A stretch of DNA of 64,000 bases from NCBI GenBank assembly GCA_002361355.1, contig DESQ01000038.1, forward strand, positions 47,548 through 111,547. The letters are read 5' to 3'. This DNA is from Lachnospiraceae bacterium UBA3310. Its GTDB lineage: Bacteria; Bacillota; Clostridia; Lachnospirales; Lachnospiraceae. Positions 26,088-35,005 of the stretch are shown in pieces (position 1 is the stretch's first letter; each line of letters opens with the position of its first letter). The position numbers were made by a program, and so were the translations under genes. Below the pieces are notes generated by a model. It was not told where the DNA came from and made no database searches. It saw only the letters and a list, made by a program, of their open reading frames with translations.

Positions 26088-27425
26088 ATGAATACAGCAG
26101 TCAACTATTTTAAATACAGCAGCATAAAGGACGATACCTTCTTCCGGAAAAAGGGCAGAGTGGAGAATGTGGTGGGTTTGACCATTGAGTCTGCGGGGCC
26201 TGAGGCGAAGCTGGGAGATCTGTGTATCATTTATCCTGTGGACGAGGAGTATCCGCCGATCACTGCGGAGGTGGTGGGCTTCAAGGAGCGAAAAACCCTT
26301 CTGATGCCCTGTGACAAGACGGACGGAATCGGCCTCGGATGCATCGTGGAAAACACGGGAAATCCTTTGACGGTAAACGTGAGCGACGACCTGCTCGGGA
26401 AGGTTTTGGACGGCCTTGGCAGGATTGACGGCGAGTATATGCCGGGGGTGCCCTACAGCGTGGAGGCGCAGCCGCCGGACGCCATGAGCAGAAAGATTAT
26501 CTCGGAGGTGCTTCCTCTGGGCGTGAAGGCGATAGACGGACTGATGACGGTGGGCAAAGGCCAGCGTATCGGTATTTTTGCGGGCTCCGGTGTGGGAAAA
26601 TCCACACTGATGGGCATGTTTGCGCGCAATACAAAGGCGGACATCAATGTGATCGCCCTGATCGGAGAGCGCGGCAGAGAGGTGCGCGAGTTTGTGGAGC
26701 GCGATCTGGGCGAGGAGGGCATGCGCCGCTCCGTGGTGGTGGTGGCTACCTCGGACAAATCGGCTCTCGAGAGAAACAAGGCGGCCAAAACCGCCTGTGC
26801 GATTGCAGAATATTTCAGGGATCAGGGCAAGGACGTTCTTCTGATGATGGACTCCCTGACCCGTTTTTCCATGGCACAGCGCGAGATCGGGCTTGCCAGC
26901 GGGGAACCGCCGGTATCCAGAGGCTATCCTCCCAGCGTTTACTCGGAGATGCCAAGGCTTTTGGAGCGGGCCGGCTGTGCGGCGGTGGGATCTATCACCG
27001 GTTTATATACCGTGCTGGTGGATGGCGATGATATGAACGAACCGATTACGGATACGGCAAGAAGTATTCTGGACGGCCATATTATGCTGAACAGAAGGCT
27101 GGCGCATCAGAATCATTATCCCGCGATTGATGTGTTACAGAGCATTTCCCGATGTATGAGCCAGATTGTAAACAAGGAGCATAAGACCCTTGCGGGCAAG
27201 CTCAAAAACGTGCTTGCTACATACAATGAGGCTGAGGATCTGATCAACATCGGCGCTTACAAGAGCGGAAGCAATAAGAATATTGATTATGCCATCGAAA
27301 AGATTGATGCGGTGAACGATTTCCTGATGCAGGATGTGGATTCAAAATACGATTACGAGGAAGCCGTGGGTATGCTGCGGGAGCTCTTTGCGGAAGCGGA
27401 AGAAACGGAAACGGATGCGGAGTAA
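26088..27425 (+). CDS. fliI: flagellum-specific export ATPase FliI
   Basis: F1-beta-like hexameric ATPase at the export gate. The 445 residues have Walker A FAGSGVGKSTLM, LIGERGREVREFVERDLG, Walker B VLLMMDSLTRFSMAQ and the SRGYPPSVYSEMPRLLERAG signature. ATG at 26088 lacks a strong ribosome site, but no start codon in a better context exists nearby; translation may depend on fliH, which ends 23 bases upstream. Confidence 0.96.
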   Translation: MNTAVNYFKYSSIKDDTFFRKKGRVENVVGLTIESAGPEAKLGDLCIIYPVDEEYPPITAEVVGFKERKTLLMPCDKTDGIGLGCIVENTGNPLTVNVSDDLLGKVLDGLGRIDGEYMPGVPYSVEAQPPDAMSRKIISEVLPLGVKAIDGLMTVGKGQRIGIFAGSGVGKSTLMGMFARNTKADINVIALIGERGREVREFVERDLGEEGMRRSVVVVATSDKSALERNKAAKTACAIAEYFRDQGKDVLLMMDSLTRFSMAQREIGLASGEPPVSRGYPPSVYSEMPRLLERAGCAAVGSITGLYTVLVDGDDMNEPITDTARSILDGHIMLNRRLAHQNHYPAIDVLQSISRCMSQIVNKEHKTLAGKLKNVLATYNEAEDLINIGAYKSGSNKNIDYAIEKIDAVNDFLMQDVDSKYDYEEAVGMLRELFAEAEETETDAE

Positions 27426-27438
27426 GGGGTGACCGGCC

Positions 27439-27936
27439 ATGGCGAAATTCAGATACAGGATGCAGAGTATCCTGAATATCAAGTATCAGCTCGAAACACA
27501 GGCGAAGATGGAGCTTGGGAAAGCCCAGATGGCGCTGAATGAAGAGCAGGAGAAGCTGCAGAGGCTGATCGACCGGAAAGCCGCTTACCTGGAGGAGGGC
27601 AGGCGGATACGCAAGGAGGCTCTCAGGGTGAATGACCTGAGGGACAACCGCAATGCCGTGCTCATCATGGACGAACTGATTGTGGCACAGCGAACCGAGG
27701 TGGCGAAGGCGGCGGAGGTTGTGGAGCTTGCCAGACAGAAGCTGACGGAGATCATGCAGGAACGCAAAATGCACGAAAAGCTCAAGGAGAAGGCGCTCCT
27801 CCAGTTTTTGGATGAGGAGAAGGCGGCCGAGGCCAAGGTTGTGGATGAACTGACAAGTTACACCTACGGGCAGCGTGGAAAGGAAAACGGAAATGGCGAC
27901 GGAAGCGATGAATATGGGTATGGAACCCCCTGTTGA
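27439..27936 (+). CDS. fliJ: flagellar export protein FliJ
   Basis: Small coiled-coil protein of the export apparatus, related to the F1 gamma stalk. The 165 residues begin MAKFRYRMQSILNIKYQLE, the typical FliJ start, followed by long amphipathic helices rich in Glu, Lys and Ala. The end (about 20 residues of Gly, Asp, Asn) overlaps the next gene. GTGACCGGCC region before ATG carries AAGGGGTG as the ribosome site. Confidence 0.92.
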   Translation: MAKFRYRMQSILNIKYQLETQAKMELGKAQMALNEEQEKLQRLIDRKAAYLEEGRRIRKEALRVNDLRDNRNAVLIMDELIVAQRTEVAKAAEVVELARQKLTEIMQERKMHEKLKEKALLQFLDEEKAAEAKVVDELTSYTYGQRGKENGNGDGSDEYGYGTPC

Positions 27937-28777
27937 TGCGAAAGCGGAAAAAAAGAGATTAAAAGAAGAGCGCAGTAAGATGAAGGCCGACAAAAAGGCC
28001 CAGAAAAAGGAAGCCAAGCAGCGCGCCAAAGAGATCGACGAGCAGGAAGCAAGGCTCACCGGAGATGATGCGGGCGGCGTGTCCGTCTTTTTAGTAACAC
28101 TTGTTATTGTAGTTATCTGGATTGCGATTTTATGCCTGCTGATCAAGCTGGATGTGGGCGGCTTCGGGTCGGGCGTGCTTGCGCCTGTCTTTAAGGATGT
28201 GCCGGTGGTCAATAAGATTTTACCTGCGGATACCGCGATGACCAGTGACGAGGAGGATTCCTACGGCGGCTACACCAGCCTGCGCGAGGCGGTGGACTAT
28301 ATCAAGGATTTGGAATTGCAGTTGGAGGATGCACAGGCGGCAAGTTCTGTGGATTCCGAGGAGTTGGAGGCGCTCAGGGCTGAAGTTGAGAGACTGCAGA
28401 CATTCGAGGATGCGCAGGTGGAGTTTGAGCGTATCAAGACAGAGTTTTATGAGGAGGTAGTCTACGCTGAGAAAGGCCCCGGAGCGGATGAATATGTGAA
28501 ATATTATCAGTCGATGGATCCGACCACGGCGGAATATTTGTATAAACAGGTGATACAGCAGCAGGAAGTGGATCAGAAGATTCAGGACTATGCGCAGACA
28601 TATGCGGAGATGAAGCCGGCGCAGGCGGCGGCGATCTTTGAGGCGATGACGGATGACCTGGATCTGGCGGCGAAGATCTTAAATCAGATGAGCGCGGAGG
28701 ACCGCGGCAATATTCTGGGCGCCATGGACTCTGAGACTGCGGCGAGACTGACAAGAATTATGGATCCTGATTCATAA
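27893..28777 (+). CDS. ylxF: MotE/YlxF-type flagellar membrane protein with MgtE-N-like domain
   Basis: A 294-residue protein: a basic Lys/Ala/Glu-rich cytoplasmic N-terminus, one membrane helix at about 64-85 (SVFLVTLVIVVIWIAILCLL), a coiled coil (about 130-175), and a C-terminal MgtE N-domain-like repeat (MKPAQAAAIFEAMTDDLDL; MDSETAARLTRIMDPDS). This matches MotE/FlbB-type proteins that support the motor or stator and the B. subtilis ylxF slot between fliJ and fliK. ATG at 27893 follows GGAAAGGA; it overlaps fliJ by 44 bases in another frame. Confidence 0.85.
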   Translation: MATEAMNMGMEPPVDAKAEKKRLKEERSKMKADKKAQKKEAKQRAKEIDEQEARLTGDDAGGVSVFLVTLVIVVIWIAILCLLIKLDVGGFGSGVLAPVFKDVPVVNKILPADTAMTSDEEDSYGGYTSLREAVDYIKDLELQLEDAQAASSVDSEELEALRAEVERLQTFEDAQVEFERIKTEFYEEVVYAEKGPGADEYVKYYQSMDPTTAEYLYKQVIQQQEVDQKIQDYAQTYAEMKPAQAAAIFEAMTDDLDLAAKILNQMSAEDRGNILGAMDSETAARLTRIMDPDS

Positions 28778-28788
28778 TTTTGTGAAAA

Positions 28789-28925
28789 CCGCTTTAAAGA
28801 GAGCGGAAATGAACCGATATATATCATGTGGGAAACCACGTTATATATATGCACAGATTCGTGCAGAGGAAGAAGCCACTTCGTGGCGCACGAATCGCGC
28901 GGCGAGCAGTGAAAATCTCTGCTCG
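28789..28925 (+). other. structured RNA region upstream of fliK
   Basis: A 190-base gene gap inside the operon holds a small stem (CCGCT / AGCGG, 28789-28806) and three larger hairpins. The first, 28817-28850, has 15-base arms with one mismatch and a GU pair, capped by a GAAA loop. The second, 28856-28896, has arms GATTCGTGC / GCACGAATC around an inner GCCAC / GTGGC stem and a purine-rich bulge. The third, 28903-28925, is CGAGCAG / CTGCTCG. The fliK ribosome site follows 26 bases later. No T tract is present, so this is not a plain terminator. Confidence 0.8.
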
Positions 28926-28968
28926 GATATAGAACCTTGAAAACTACAGAAAGGAGGAAAGAAAAGGA

Positions 28969-30477
28969 ATGACGGTAAACAATGTAAACGCCCTGGGATC
29001 TTTAGGGACAGTTCAGGGCAGTCAGACATCTGTGAAGCCGGAAGAGATCGTGCAGGAGCGCTTTGACAAGCTCATGGATAAGATGAGCGGCCAGCTTACC
29101 GCGATGAACAAATCCCAGACAGGTGCCGTTCAGGCGCAGGCGACGAAACAGGCAGCAGCCGGAACCGTGCAGGAAATGGCACAGCCGAAGGAAACGGCCA
29201 AGACGGATAATGCAGCGCAGGCGGCCGAACCTCAGAAGCCAGAGGAAGCGCCCGCAGAGGACGCGAAGGACGCCACGACGCAGGACGGGAAGGGCGAGAC
29301 ATCCGCGGTGCAGGATGAAAATGCACAGGACGCGGAAGTGCGCGAAGACGTGGAAACGGCGGCGGCAGAGCTTGTGGAAGAGGTTTCCAATGTGATGGAT
29401 ATTCCCCTTGAAAAGGTGAAAGAGGCCATGGAAATCCTGGGACTCACGGCAGTAGATCTCTTTGATCCCGCAAATCTGAAACAACTGTTACTCACTTTGA
29501 CGGACAGTGCAGACGAGCTGACGCTGGTAACGGACGAGACACTGTACGGCAATTTACAGGAACTTTTCCAGACGGCAAACGACACGCTTGGAACGCTGCA
29601 GGAGGAGCTGGGACTGGATGCAGATGAGCTGAAAGCGCTGCTTAGTGAGATCAGCGCAGAGGAGAAACAGCCGGTGGAGACACAGGAGCCCGTAATGACG
29701 CCCGTGGCAGAGAAACCCGAGGTGAGCGTGGAGGGCATGAAGGACTATGCGGTGACCGTGGAGAAAGACGGCGGCACAGTGCAGGTTAAGGTGACTGTCG
29801 ACGATGCGAGCGGCCAAAAGCATGTCAGCGAGCAGATGACAGACACGGCAAAACCGGAAGTAGAACCTTTCGCAAAGAAAGAAAATGCAGCCGACACAGG
29901 TAAGGGGGAGAGCGATGCGGGACAGAACGCAGGACACACTTTCTTACAGAATCTGACGGGACATACCGAGGAAGTGGAGGCACCGGTGGAGCGGCCGGTA
30001 TACACACAACCGGAGACGAATCAGATCATGGATCAGATCGTCGAGTACATGAAGATCAATATCAAGCCTGAGACACAGGAACTGGAGATGCAGCTTCATC
30101 CCGCAAGTCTTGGCACCGTACATGTACAGTTGGCGGCGAAGGACGGGGTTATCACGGCACAGTTTGCGGCACAGAACGAGACAGTCAAAGCGGTTTTGGA
30201 GACCCAGATGATCCAGCTCAAAGAGCAGTTTGAAGAGCAGGGCATTAAGGTGGAGGCTGTGGAAGTCACAGTTGCCAATCACGCTTACGGCGAGCAGTTC
30301 GGAAATGAGCAGGAAGCGGCGGATCAGGAGAATGGAAACGCAAAGAAAAACGCCAGAAGGATCAGCCTGAACCTCGATGAGATGGATGAGGAAGGTCTGG
30401 AAGAGCTGGATGATTCGGAGCGGATCGCTGTGGAGATGATGCAGGCAAACGGCAACACGGTAGATTATATGGCATAA
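28969..30477 (+). CDS. fliK: flagellar hook-length control protein FliK
   Basis: Secreted ruler that stops hook growth and switches export to filament proteins. The 502 residues are Ala/Gln/Glu-rich and low in complexity for the first 340, as usual for the ruler. The folded C-terminal hook domain (about 345-435) contains LEMQLHPASLGTVHVQL, the FliK signature, and FAAQNETVKAVLETQMIQLK. A strong AAAGGAGG precedes ATG at 28969. The leader is highly structured. Confidence 0.92.
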   Translation: MTVNNVNALGSLGTVQGSQTSVKPEEIVQERFDKLMDKMSGQLTAMNKSQTGAVQAQATKQAAAGTVQEMAQPKETAKTDNAAQAAEPQKPEEAPAEDAKDATTQDGKGETSAVQDENAQDAEVREDVETAAAELVEEVSNVMDIPLEKVKEAMEILGLTAVDLFDPANLKQLLLTLTDSADELTLVTDETLYGNLQELFQTANDTLGTLQEELGLDADELKALLSEISAEEKQPVETQEPVMTPVAEKPEVSVEGMKDYAVTVEKDGGTVQVKVTVDDASGQKHVSEQMTDTAKPEVEPFAKKENAADTGKGESDAGQNAGHTFLQNLTGHTEEVEAPVERPVYTQPETNQIMDQIVEYMKINIKPETQELEMQLHPASLGTVHVQLAAKDGVITAQFAAQNETVKAVLETQMIQLKEQFEEQGIKVEAVEVTVANHAYGEQFGNEQEAADQENGNAKKNARRISLNLDEMDEEGLEELDDSERIAVEMMQANGNTVDYMA

Positions 30478-30504
30478 GAAATTGGAACAGAAAGGAGTGA
30501 AAGC

Positions 30505-31185
30505 ATGGGAGTAGTACAGGAAGTAAAAGACGGTAAATTTGTGGAGTCCAATTCCGCGGCGTCTCTGGCGGAGGCTAACAAGAAGAAAAGGACAGGAAAC
30601 GACAGTCTGGATAAGGACGCTTTCTTACAGCTTCTGGTGGCGCAGATGAAATATCAGGATCCCCTGGAGCCCACCTCGAACACGGAGTATATTTCCCAGT
30701 TTGCAACATTCTCAGAGTTGGAGCAGATGCAGAACATGAGCGCATCCATGGATCTTTTCAGGGCTTCTTCCTTAGTGGGAGAGACGGTACTTCTGAAGGT
30801 GACGGACAGTGAGGGCAGAACGGTAGATGTACAGGGTAATGTAGATTATGTGGTTTATGAGAAAAATAAGGCATACCTTTCCGTGAACGGCGATTTATAT
30901 TCCATGGACGATTTGGATACGGTAGCAGACCCTGTTTATCTGGAGGCTTACAAGCTGGCGGCGGATTGGCTGAATATCTACAACAAGCTTCCCGAAATCG
31001 AGAATCTGACGATTGCGGACAGGGAGAATGTAGAGAAGCTGGATGAGATGTATCAGGGCATGAACGACTACCAGAAGAACTTCTTAAAGGATGAAGAAGT
31101 TGACACCATGAAGAAGTATGTGAAGAAGATGAAAGACCTGGTGGCAGTTGCGGATGCCAATAAGGGAGATTCTGATGACGAGTAA
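30505..31185 (+). CDS. flgD: flagellar hook capping protein FlgD
   Basis: Scaffold needed for hook polymerisation. The 226 residues contain the conserved FlgD N-terminal region: DKDAFLQLLVAQMKYQDPLEP followed by TEYISQFATFSELEQM, given here in parts. The C-terminal half (about 150-226) is a charged helical stretch unlike the FlgD tudor/FN3 core of Gram-negatives. AGGAGTG precedes the start. Confidence 0.93.
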   Translation: MGVVQEVKDGKFVESNSAASLAEANKKKRTGNDSLDKDAFLQLLVAQMKYQDPLEPTSNTEYISQFATFSELEQMQNMSASMDLFRASSLVGETVLLKVTDSEGRTVDVQGNVDYVVYEKNKAYLSVNGDLYSMDDLDTVADPVYLEAYKLAADWLNIYNKLPEIENLTIADRENVEKLDEMYQGMNDYQKNFLKDEEVDTMKKYVKKMKDLVAVADANKGDSDDE

Positions 31186-31224
31186 TCGTTATCAGTAAGA
31201 CAACTTTCTCAGGGAGGAGAGATT

Positions 31225-31629
31225 ATGAAGATTCAAGGCAGTTCTTTCCCCTCGATAGAACAGCTTCAGGATCAATATTTAAAGACAGGCAGATCCAAGG
31301 ACGGAGCGCCTGCGCAGGGAAGCGTAAGCTTTCGGGATATTCTGTCGACGAAGACGGACGGGATGCAGCAGACAGGGGAAGTAAAATTTTCCAAACATGC
31401 GGCGAACCGGCTGACTGACAGAAATATTGAACTGACTGAGGAGCAGGTGGAGCGCCTGAATTTGGGGGCAGCCAAAGCTTCGGCGAAGGGGATAAAAGAA
31501 TCATTGGTCATGGTAGATTCCCTCGCGTTCATCGTGAGTGTGCCGAATCAGACGGTCATCACGGCGATGGATCAGACGGAGGCCGATGAGAATGTATTCA
31601 CAAACATAGACGGAGCGGTCATTATTTGA
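31225..31629 (+). CDS. flagellar operon protein, TIGR02530 type
   Basis: A 134-residue protein with the core VKFSKHAANRLTDRNIELTEE and a C-terminal VSVPNQTVITAMD, matching the small flagellar family TIGR02530 found between flgD and flgE in many Gram-positives. Function is not established. The position suggests a role in hook assembly or its control. GGAGGAG precedes ATG. Confidence 0.85.
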   Translation: MKIQGSSFPSIEQLQDQYLKTGRSKDGAPAQGSVSFRDILSTKTDGMQQTGEVKFSKHAANRLTDRNIELTEEQVERLNLGAAKASAKGIKESLVMVDSLAFIVSVPNQTVITAMDQTEADENVFTNIDGAVII

Positions 31630-31714
31630 GCCGGACCTTACAAGGAGGCTTACAGTCCTCGACTGACAGAGAGGACGGACAGTTCCGCACAAGAGTTAAG
31701 GAGGTCATTTCACT

Positions 31715-33826
31715 ATGATGAGATCATTGTTTTCTGGCGTGTCGGGTCTGAAAACCCACCAGACCAGAATGGATGTTATCGGTAACAACATCGCAAACGT
31801 AAACACGACGGCGTACAAGTCGCAGAACATGGTGTTCAGCGATCTGTTATACCAGACCACCCAGGCGGCGTCCGGCGCCAATCCGAACACCGGCAGGGGC
31901 GGTATCAACGCGAGACAGATCGGTCTCGGTTCCAAGACGGCGGCCATCAACACAGCCATCACCAGGCAGGGTTCCGCCCAGTCCACGAATAACCCCTGGG
32001 ATGTGATGATTTCGGGCGAGTCTTTCTTCGTCGTAAGCAGCGGCTCCCAGAACTTCTTTACCAGAGACGGTTCTTTCACCATCGACGGCGCGGGCAATCT
32101 GGTTATGGCGAGCACCGGCTACACCGTGATGGGCTGGCAGTATGACGAGGATACGGGCGATATCCGCTCCGACGTGGTATCCGCATTGCAGGTTATGAAC
32201 AGGAGAAACCTGACCGCACCCGCGGAGGCGACTACCATGGGTTATGCGTCCGGTATCGTTGACAAGAACGATCCCAGCGTGCACAGCAGCGGCGGTAAGG
32301 TCATGAGCCTGAAGATTTTTGACGCGGAAGGTTACGACTACTCGGTGCTGTTTAGTATCCACGCCCTGAGCAGGGACGGACAGTACTATGTACAGCTCGA
32401 CGATATCAAAAATGCAGATGGCGTGTCCTTAAAGGACGTTTACAACGTAAACGACATCAGCCAGATCGCCACCTTCGGCGAGAGTAAGAGCATTGATGAG
32501 ACTAAGGTATACGGGCTGCCGGATGACGGCAGTGTGACCTATACGGCGGGTGCAAACGATACGGGCACTTTTGTGGTGAATTACAACTACGGTGAGATCC
32601 TCACCGGTTTTGACAGCAATGTGATGATGGGTATGGCGAAGAACCTGAAGGTGACGGCGCCGGCTGCCGACAATGCTGCTCTGGCGGAAAAAAGCGATGT
32701 GACCATGCAGGGCGATGTGACGTTGGATCGGAATATCCTGGAGACGAAGTACGGCCTGACCTATGATGAGAAGGAAAGACAGTATTATTACAGGCCGAGG
32801 ACTGTCGCTGGGGATGGTACGGTTACCTATGGCAACAGCACGGCGCTGGGCCCCAGCGATGTGACGAACCCGGCGACTCCCCTCAATGTGACGGGATGGC
32901 AGTCTGTACTCAGCAGTCTGGGCGGCAACGGGGTAACCATTGCTCAGGGCGGAACGCCGGCTGCACCCTTGATCTCCATAGATGAAGCAGGCGAGGCGAC
33001 GCTGACTTTTACGGCAGCTTTCAAAACAAACAGGGTGTCGGCTTTCACGGCCCAGACAAGTACCTTCGGTGTGTCGCTGGCGTATCCGGCGGATAAGGCG
33101 GAGATTCTGGAGAAGGCGTACGGCCTGCACTCCACCGACAACATGAAATATGATATCAACTACATCACCCCCGACGGCCATGCCAGCGTGGCGGTTTCCG
33201 AGCAGTACACTGGCAACGCGTTGGTGTTCGATACGAAGACCGGTAACTTTTCCTATGTGGGAGATCAGGGACAGAATGCGGTGACACTGGACTTTGCGGC
33301 AGCAGCGACGGATCTGACCGGTGCGAACAGGAATCTGGAGCATTTCAGCGACGTTTCCATCGACTTTTCGACGCTGACCAACATTAGCAACGGTAAGGTT
33401 TCCACCGCGGGTCTGGACAACGGCGACGGCACTTCCGCAAATGCGGGCGCGGGTCGTAAGCACGGCGAGATGATCGGCGTGGAGGTAGGGCAGGACGGCA
33501 AGATCAGGGCTTCCTATGACAACGGTATGACGAAGCTCTTGGGACAGATTGCGGTTGCCAAGTTTGCGAATGCGGCAGGCCTTGCAAAGGCGGGCAACAA
33601 CCTCTACTCCACCACCATGAACTCCGGTGAGTTTGACGGCATCGGTATCGACATCACGTCGGACGGCGAGGGCTCGATGGAATCCGGCGTTCTGGAGATG
33701 AGTAACGTGGATCTGGCGGGCGAGTTTACCGAGATGATCACCACGCAGCGTGGCTTCCAGGCGAACAGCCGTATTATCACCACTTCCGATACACTGCTTG
33801 AGGAACTGGTAAATTTGAAGAGATAA
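31715..33826 (+). CDS. flgE: flagellar hook protein FlgE, unusually large
   Basis: Hook subunit. The 703 residues keep both axial ends: the N-terminal SGLKTHQTRMDVIGNNIANV and the C-terminal NVDLAGEFTEMITTQRGFQA. Between them lie about 500 residues, far more than the 250 or so of Salmonella FlgE, rich in Gly, Ala, Asp, Thr; this is expected to form extra surface domains. Arrangement suggests FlgE rather than FlgG or FlgF. AAGGAGG precedes ATG ATG; the first is taken as the start. A hairpin follows the gene. Confidence 0.93.
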   Translation: MMRSLFSGVSGLKTHQTRMDVIGNNIANVNTTAYKSQNMVFSDLLYQTTQAASGANPNTGRGGINARQIGLGSKTAAINTAITRQGSAQSTNNPWDVMISGESFFVVSSGSQNFFTRDGSFTIDGAGNLVMASTGYTVMGWQYDEDTGDIRSDVVSALQVMNRRNLTAPAEATTMGYASGIVDKNDPSVHSSGGKVMSLKIFDAEGYDYSVLFSIHALSRDGQYYVQLDDIKNADGVSLKDVYNVNDISQIATFGESKSIDETKVYGLPDDGSVTYTAGANDTGTFVVNYNYGEILTGFDSNVMMGMAKNLKVTAPAADNAALAEKSDVTMQGDVTLDRNILETKYGLTYDEKERQYYYRPRTVAGDGTVTYGNSTALGPSDVTNPATPLNVTGWQSVLSSLGGNGVTIAQGGTPAAPLISIDEAGEATLTFTAAFKTNRVSAFTAQTSTFGVSLAYPADKAEILEKAYGLHSTDNMKYDINYITPDGHASVAVSEQYTGNALVFDTKTGNFSYVGDQGQNAVTLDFAAAATDLTGANRNLEHFSDVSIDFSTLTNISNGKVSTAGLDNGDGTSANAGAGRKHGEMIGVEVGQDGKIRASYDNGMTKLLGQIAVAKFANAAGLAKAGNNLYSTTMNSGEFDGIGIDITSDGEGSMESGVLEMSNVDLAGEFTEMITTQRGFQANSRIITTSDTLLEELVNLKR

Positions 33827-33840
33827 TTTTATAAAAAAAT

Positions 33841-33884
33841 ACAGGGGAATTTTTCGCGGTATATGCGGGAAATTCCCCTGTTTT
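33841..33884 (+). terminator. terminator after flgE
   Basis: Twelve-base perfect arms ACAGGGGAATTT / AAATTCCCCTGT, a 17-base loop, and a short TTTT tract. It lies 14 bases after flgE and ahead of a promoter-like sequence, so it probably ends or attenuates the first fla transcript. Confidence 0.75.
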
Positions 33885-33918
33885 GTGTTGGTATGTCAAA
33901 TAATTGGTAAATTTTTTT

Positions 33919-33947
33919 TTGCAGTTTTTGTAGATGTGTGGTAAAAT
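33919..33947 (+). promoter_or_regulatory. sigma-A-type promoter upstream of swrD
   Basis: TTGCAG, a 17-base spacer, and TAAAAT, 54 bases before the swrD start. It follows the flgE terminator and would drive swrD, motA, motB and the genes after them. Confidence 0.7.
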
Positions 33948-34000
33948 GATCTAGTTGTATGGTTTAGATGCAAGGGATAGAAGTAAGAGGGGGCGTATTT

Positions 34001-34186
34001 GTGGTAGAGGTCACGAAGATTAACGGGGTCAAAGTTTTGATCAACCCTGATCTGCTGGAATTGGTGGAGGAAACGCCGGATACCGTGCTGTCTTTTACCA
34101 CCGGCCGGAAAATAATTGTAAAAGAAAGTAGACAAGAAGTGAAAAATTTAGTAAAATCGTATAGAAAGGATATTTTTGCAGACTAG
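34001..34186 (+). CDS. swrD: FlbD/SwrD family flagellar protein
   Basis: A 61-residue protein, VVEVTKINGVKVLINPDLLE then TPDTVLSFTTGRKIIV, typical of FlbD/SwrD. B. subtilis SwrD increases motor torque and swarming. GTG at 34001 is chosen because AGAGGGGG lies eight bases upstream and family members begin with this strand; an ATG at 33968 would add 11 residues without a good ribosome site. It directly precedes motA, which fits a stator link. Confidence 0.9.
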   Translation: MVEVTKINGVKVLINPDLLELVEETPDTVLSFTTGRKIIVKESRQEVKNLVKSYRKDIFAD

Positions 34187-34207
34187 TGTAAAAGTGGGTG
34201 TGTACAT

Positions 34208-35005
34208 ATGGATATAGCTTCAATTATTGGCTTGGTAGCATGTTTCTGTCTGATGATATTCGGCATGGTGTTCGGCAAGAGTTTCTCCATGGTGTTCAGG
34301 TTCCTGGATCCGCCGTCGATGCTGATTACCTTTGGCGGCTCCTTCATGTGTATCTTTGCCAGCTATACGATTCCTGATTTCCTGGCGGGTCTTAAGAGTA
34401 TGGGCTTGATATTCAAGACTTCTACGATGAATGTGCCGGAAATTATTCAGAAGATTATTGACCTTTCCAACGTAGCTCGTAAAGAGGGCCTCCTCTCTCT
34501 GGAGGAAGCGGCCAGCGACATTGAGGATGAGTTCCTGAAAAAAGGTATCCTGCTGATTGTGGACGGTACCGATCCGGAACTTGTACGTGCCATTATGGAG
34601 ACGGAGCTGGTGAGCGTGGAGGGCAGACATAAAGACAAGATCGGTTTTTGGGAGAACGTTGCCGCCATGGGTCCTGCCTGGGGCATGATCGGTACCCTGA
34701 TCGGTCTGATTAACATGTTGGCCGACCTGTCGGATTTCGCATCCATCGGGCCGAACATGGCGGTCGCGCTGGTAACCACCTTCTACGGTTCGCTGTTGGC
34801 AAACTGGATCTGTGCGCCGATATCGACGAAGCTTAAGAATAAAAACGCAGAAGAGATGATGGTGAAAGAGATCGAGATCGAGGGTCTTCTCTCCATTCAG
34901 GCGGGCGAGAACCCGCGTGTCATTGAGGAGAAACTGAAATCCTTCCTGGCGCCTGCCGACAGAGGCAGCGCGGGAGCGGAAGGCGGAGGTGAGGCGGATG
35001 GCTAA
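34208..35005 (+). CDS. motA: flagellar motor stator protein MotA
   Basis: Membrane stator subunit that couples ion flow to rotation. The 265 residues have four membrane segments, a cytoplasmic loop with charged residues (KDKIGFWENVAAMGPAWGM), and the conserved Pro-containing helices. Its last bases overlap motB, whose ribosome site lies inside motA. In B. subtilis motAB is a separate operon; here it sits between swrD and fliL. Confidence 0.95.
   Translation: MDIASIIGLVACFCLMIFGMVFGKSFSMVFRFLDPPSMLITFGGSFMCIFASYTIPDFLAGLKSMGLIFKTSTMNVPEIIQKIIDLSNVARKEGLLSLEEAASDIEDEFLKKGILLIVDGTDPELVRAIMETELVSVEGRHKDKIGFWENVAAMGPAWGMIGTLIGLINMLADLSDFASIGPNMAVALVTTFYGSLLANWICAPISTKLKNKNAEEMMVKEIEIEGLLSIQAGENPRVIEEKLKSFLAPADRGSAGAEGGGEADG

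Noticed and set aside
32429..33463. 344-residue open frame on the minus strand opposite flgE
   Set aside because: Arises from the codon bias of flgE; no recognisable domain.
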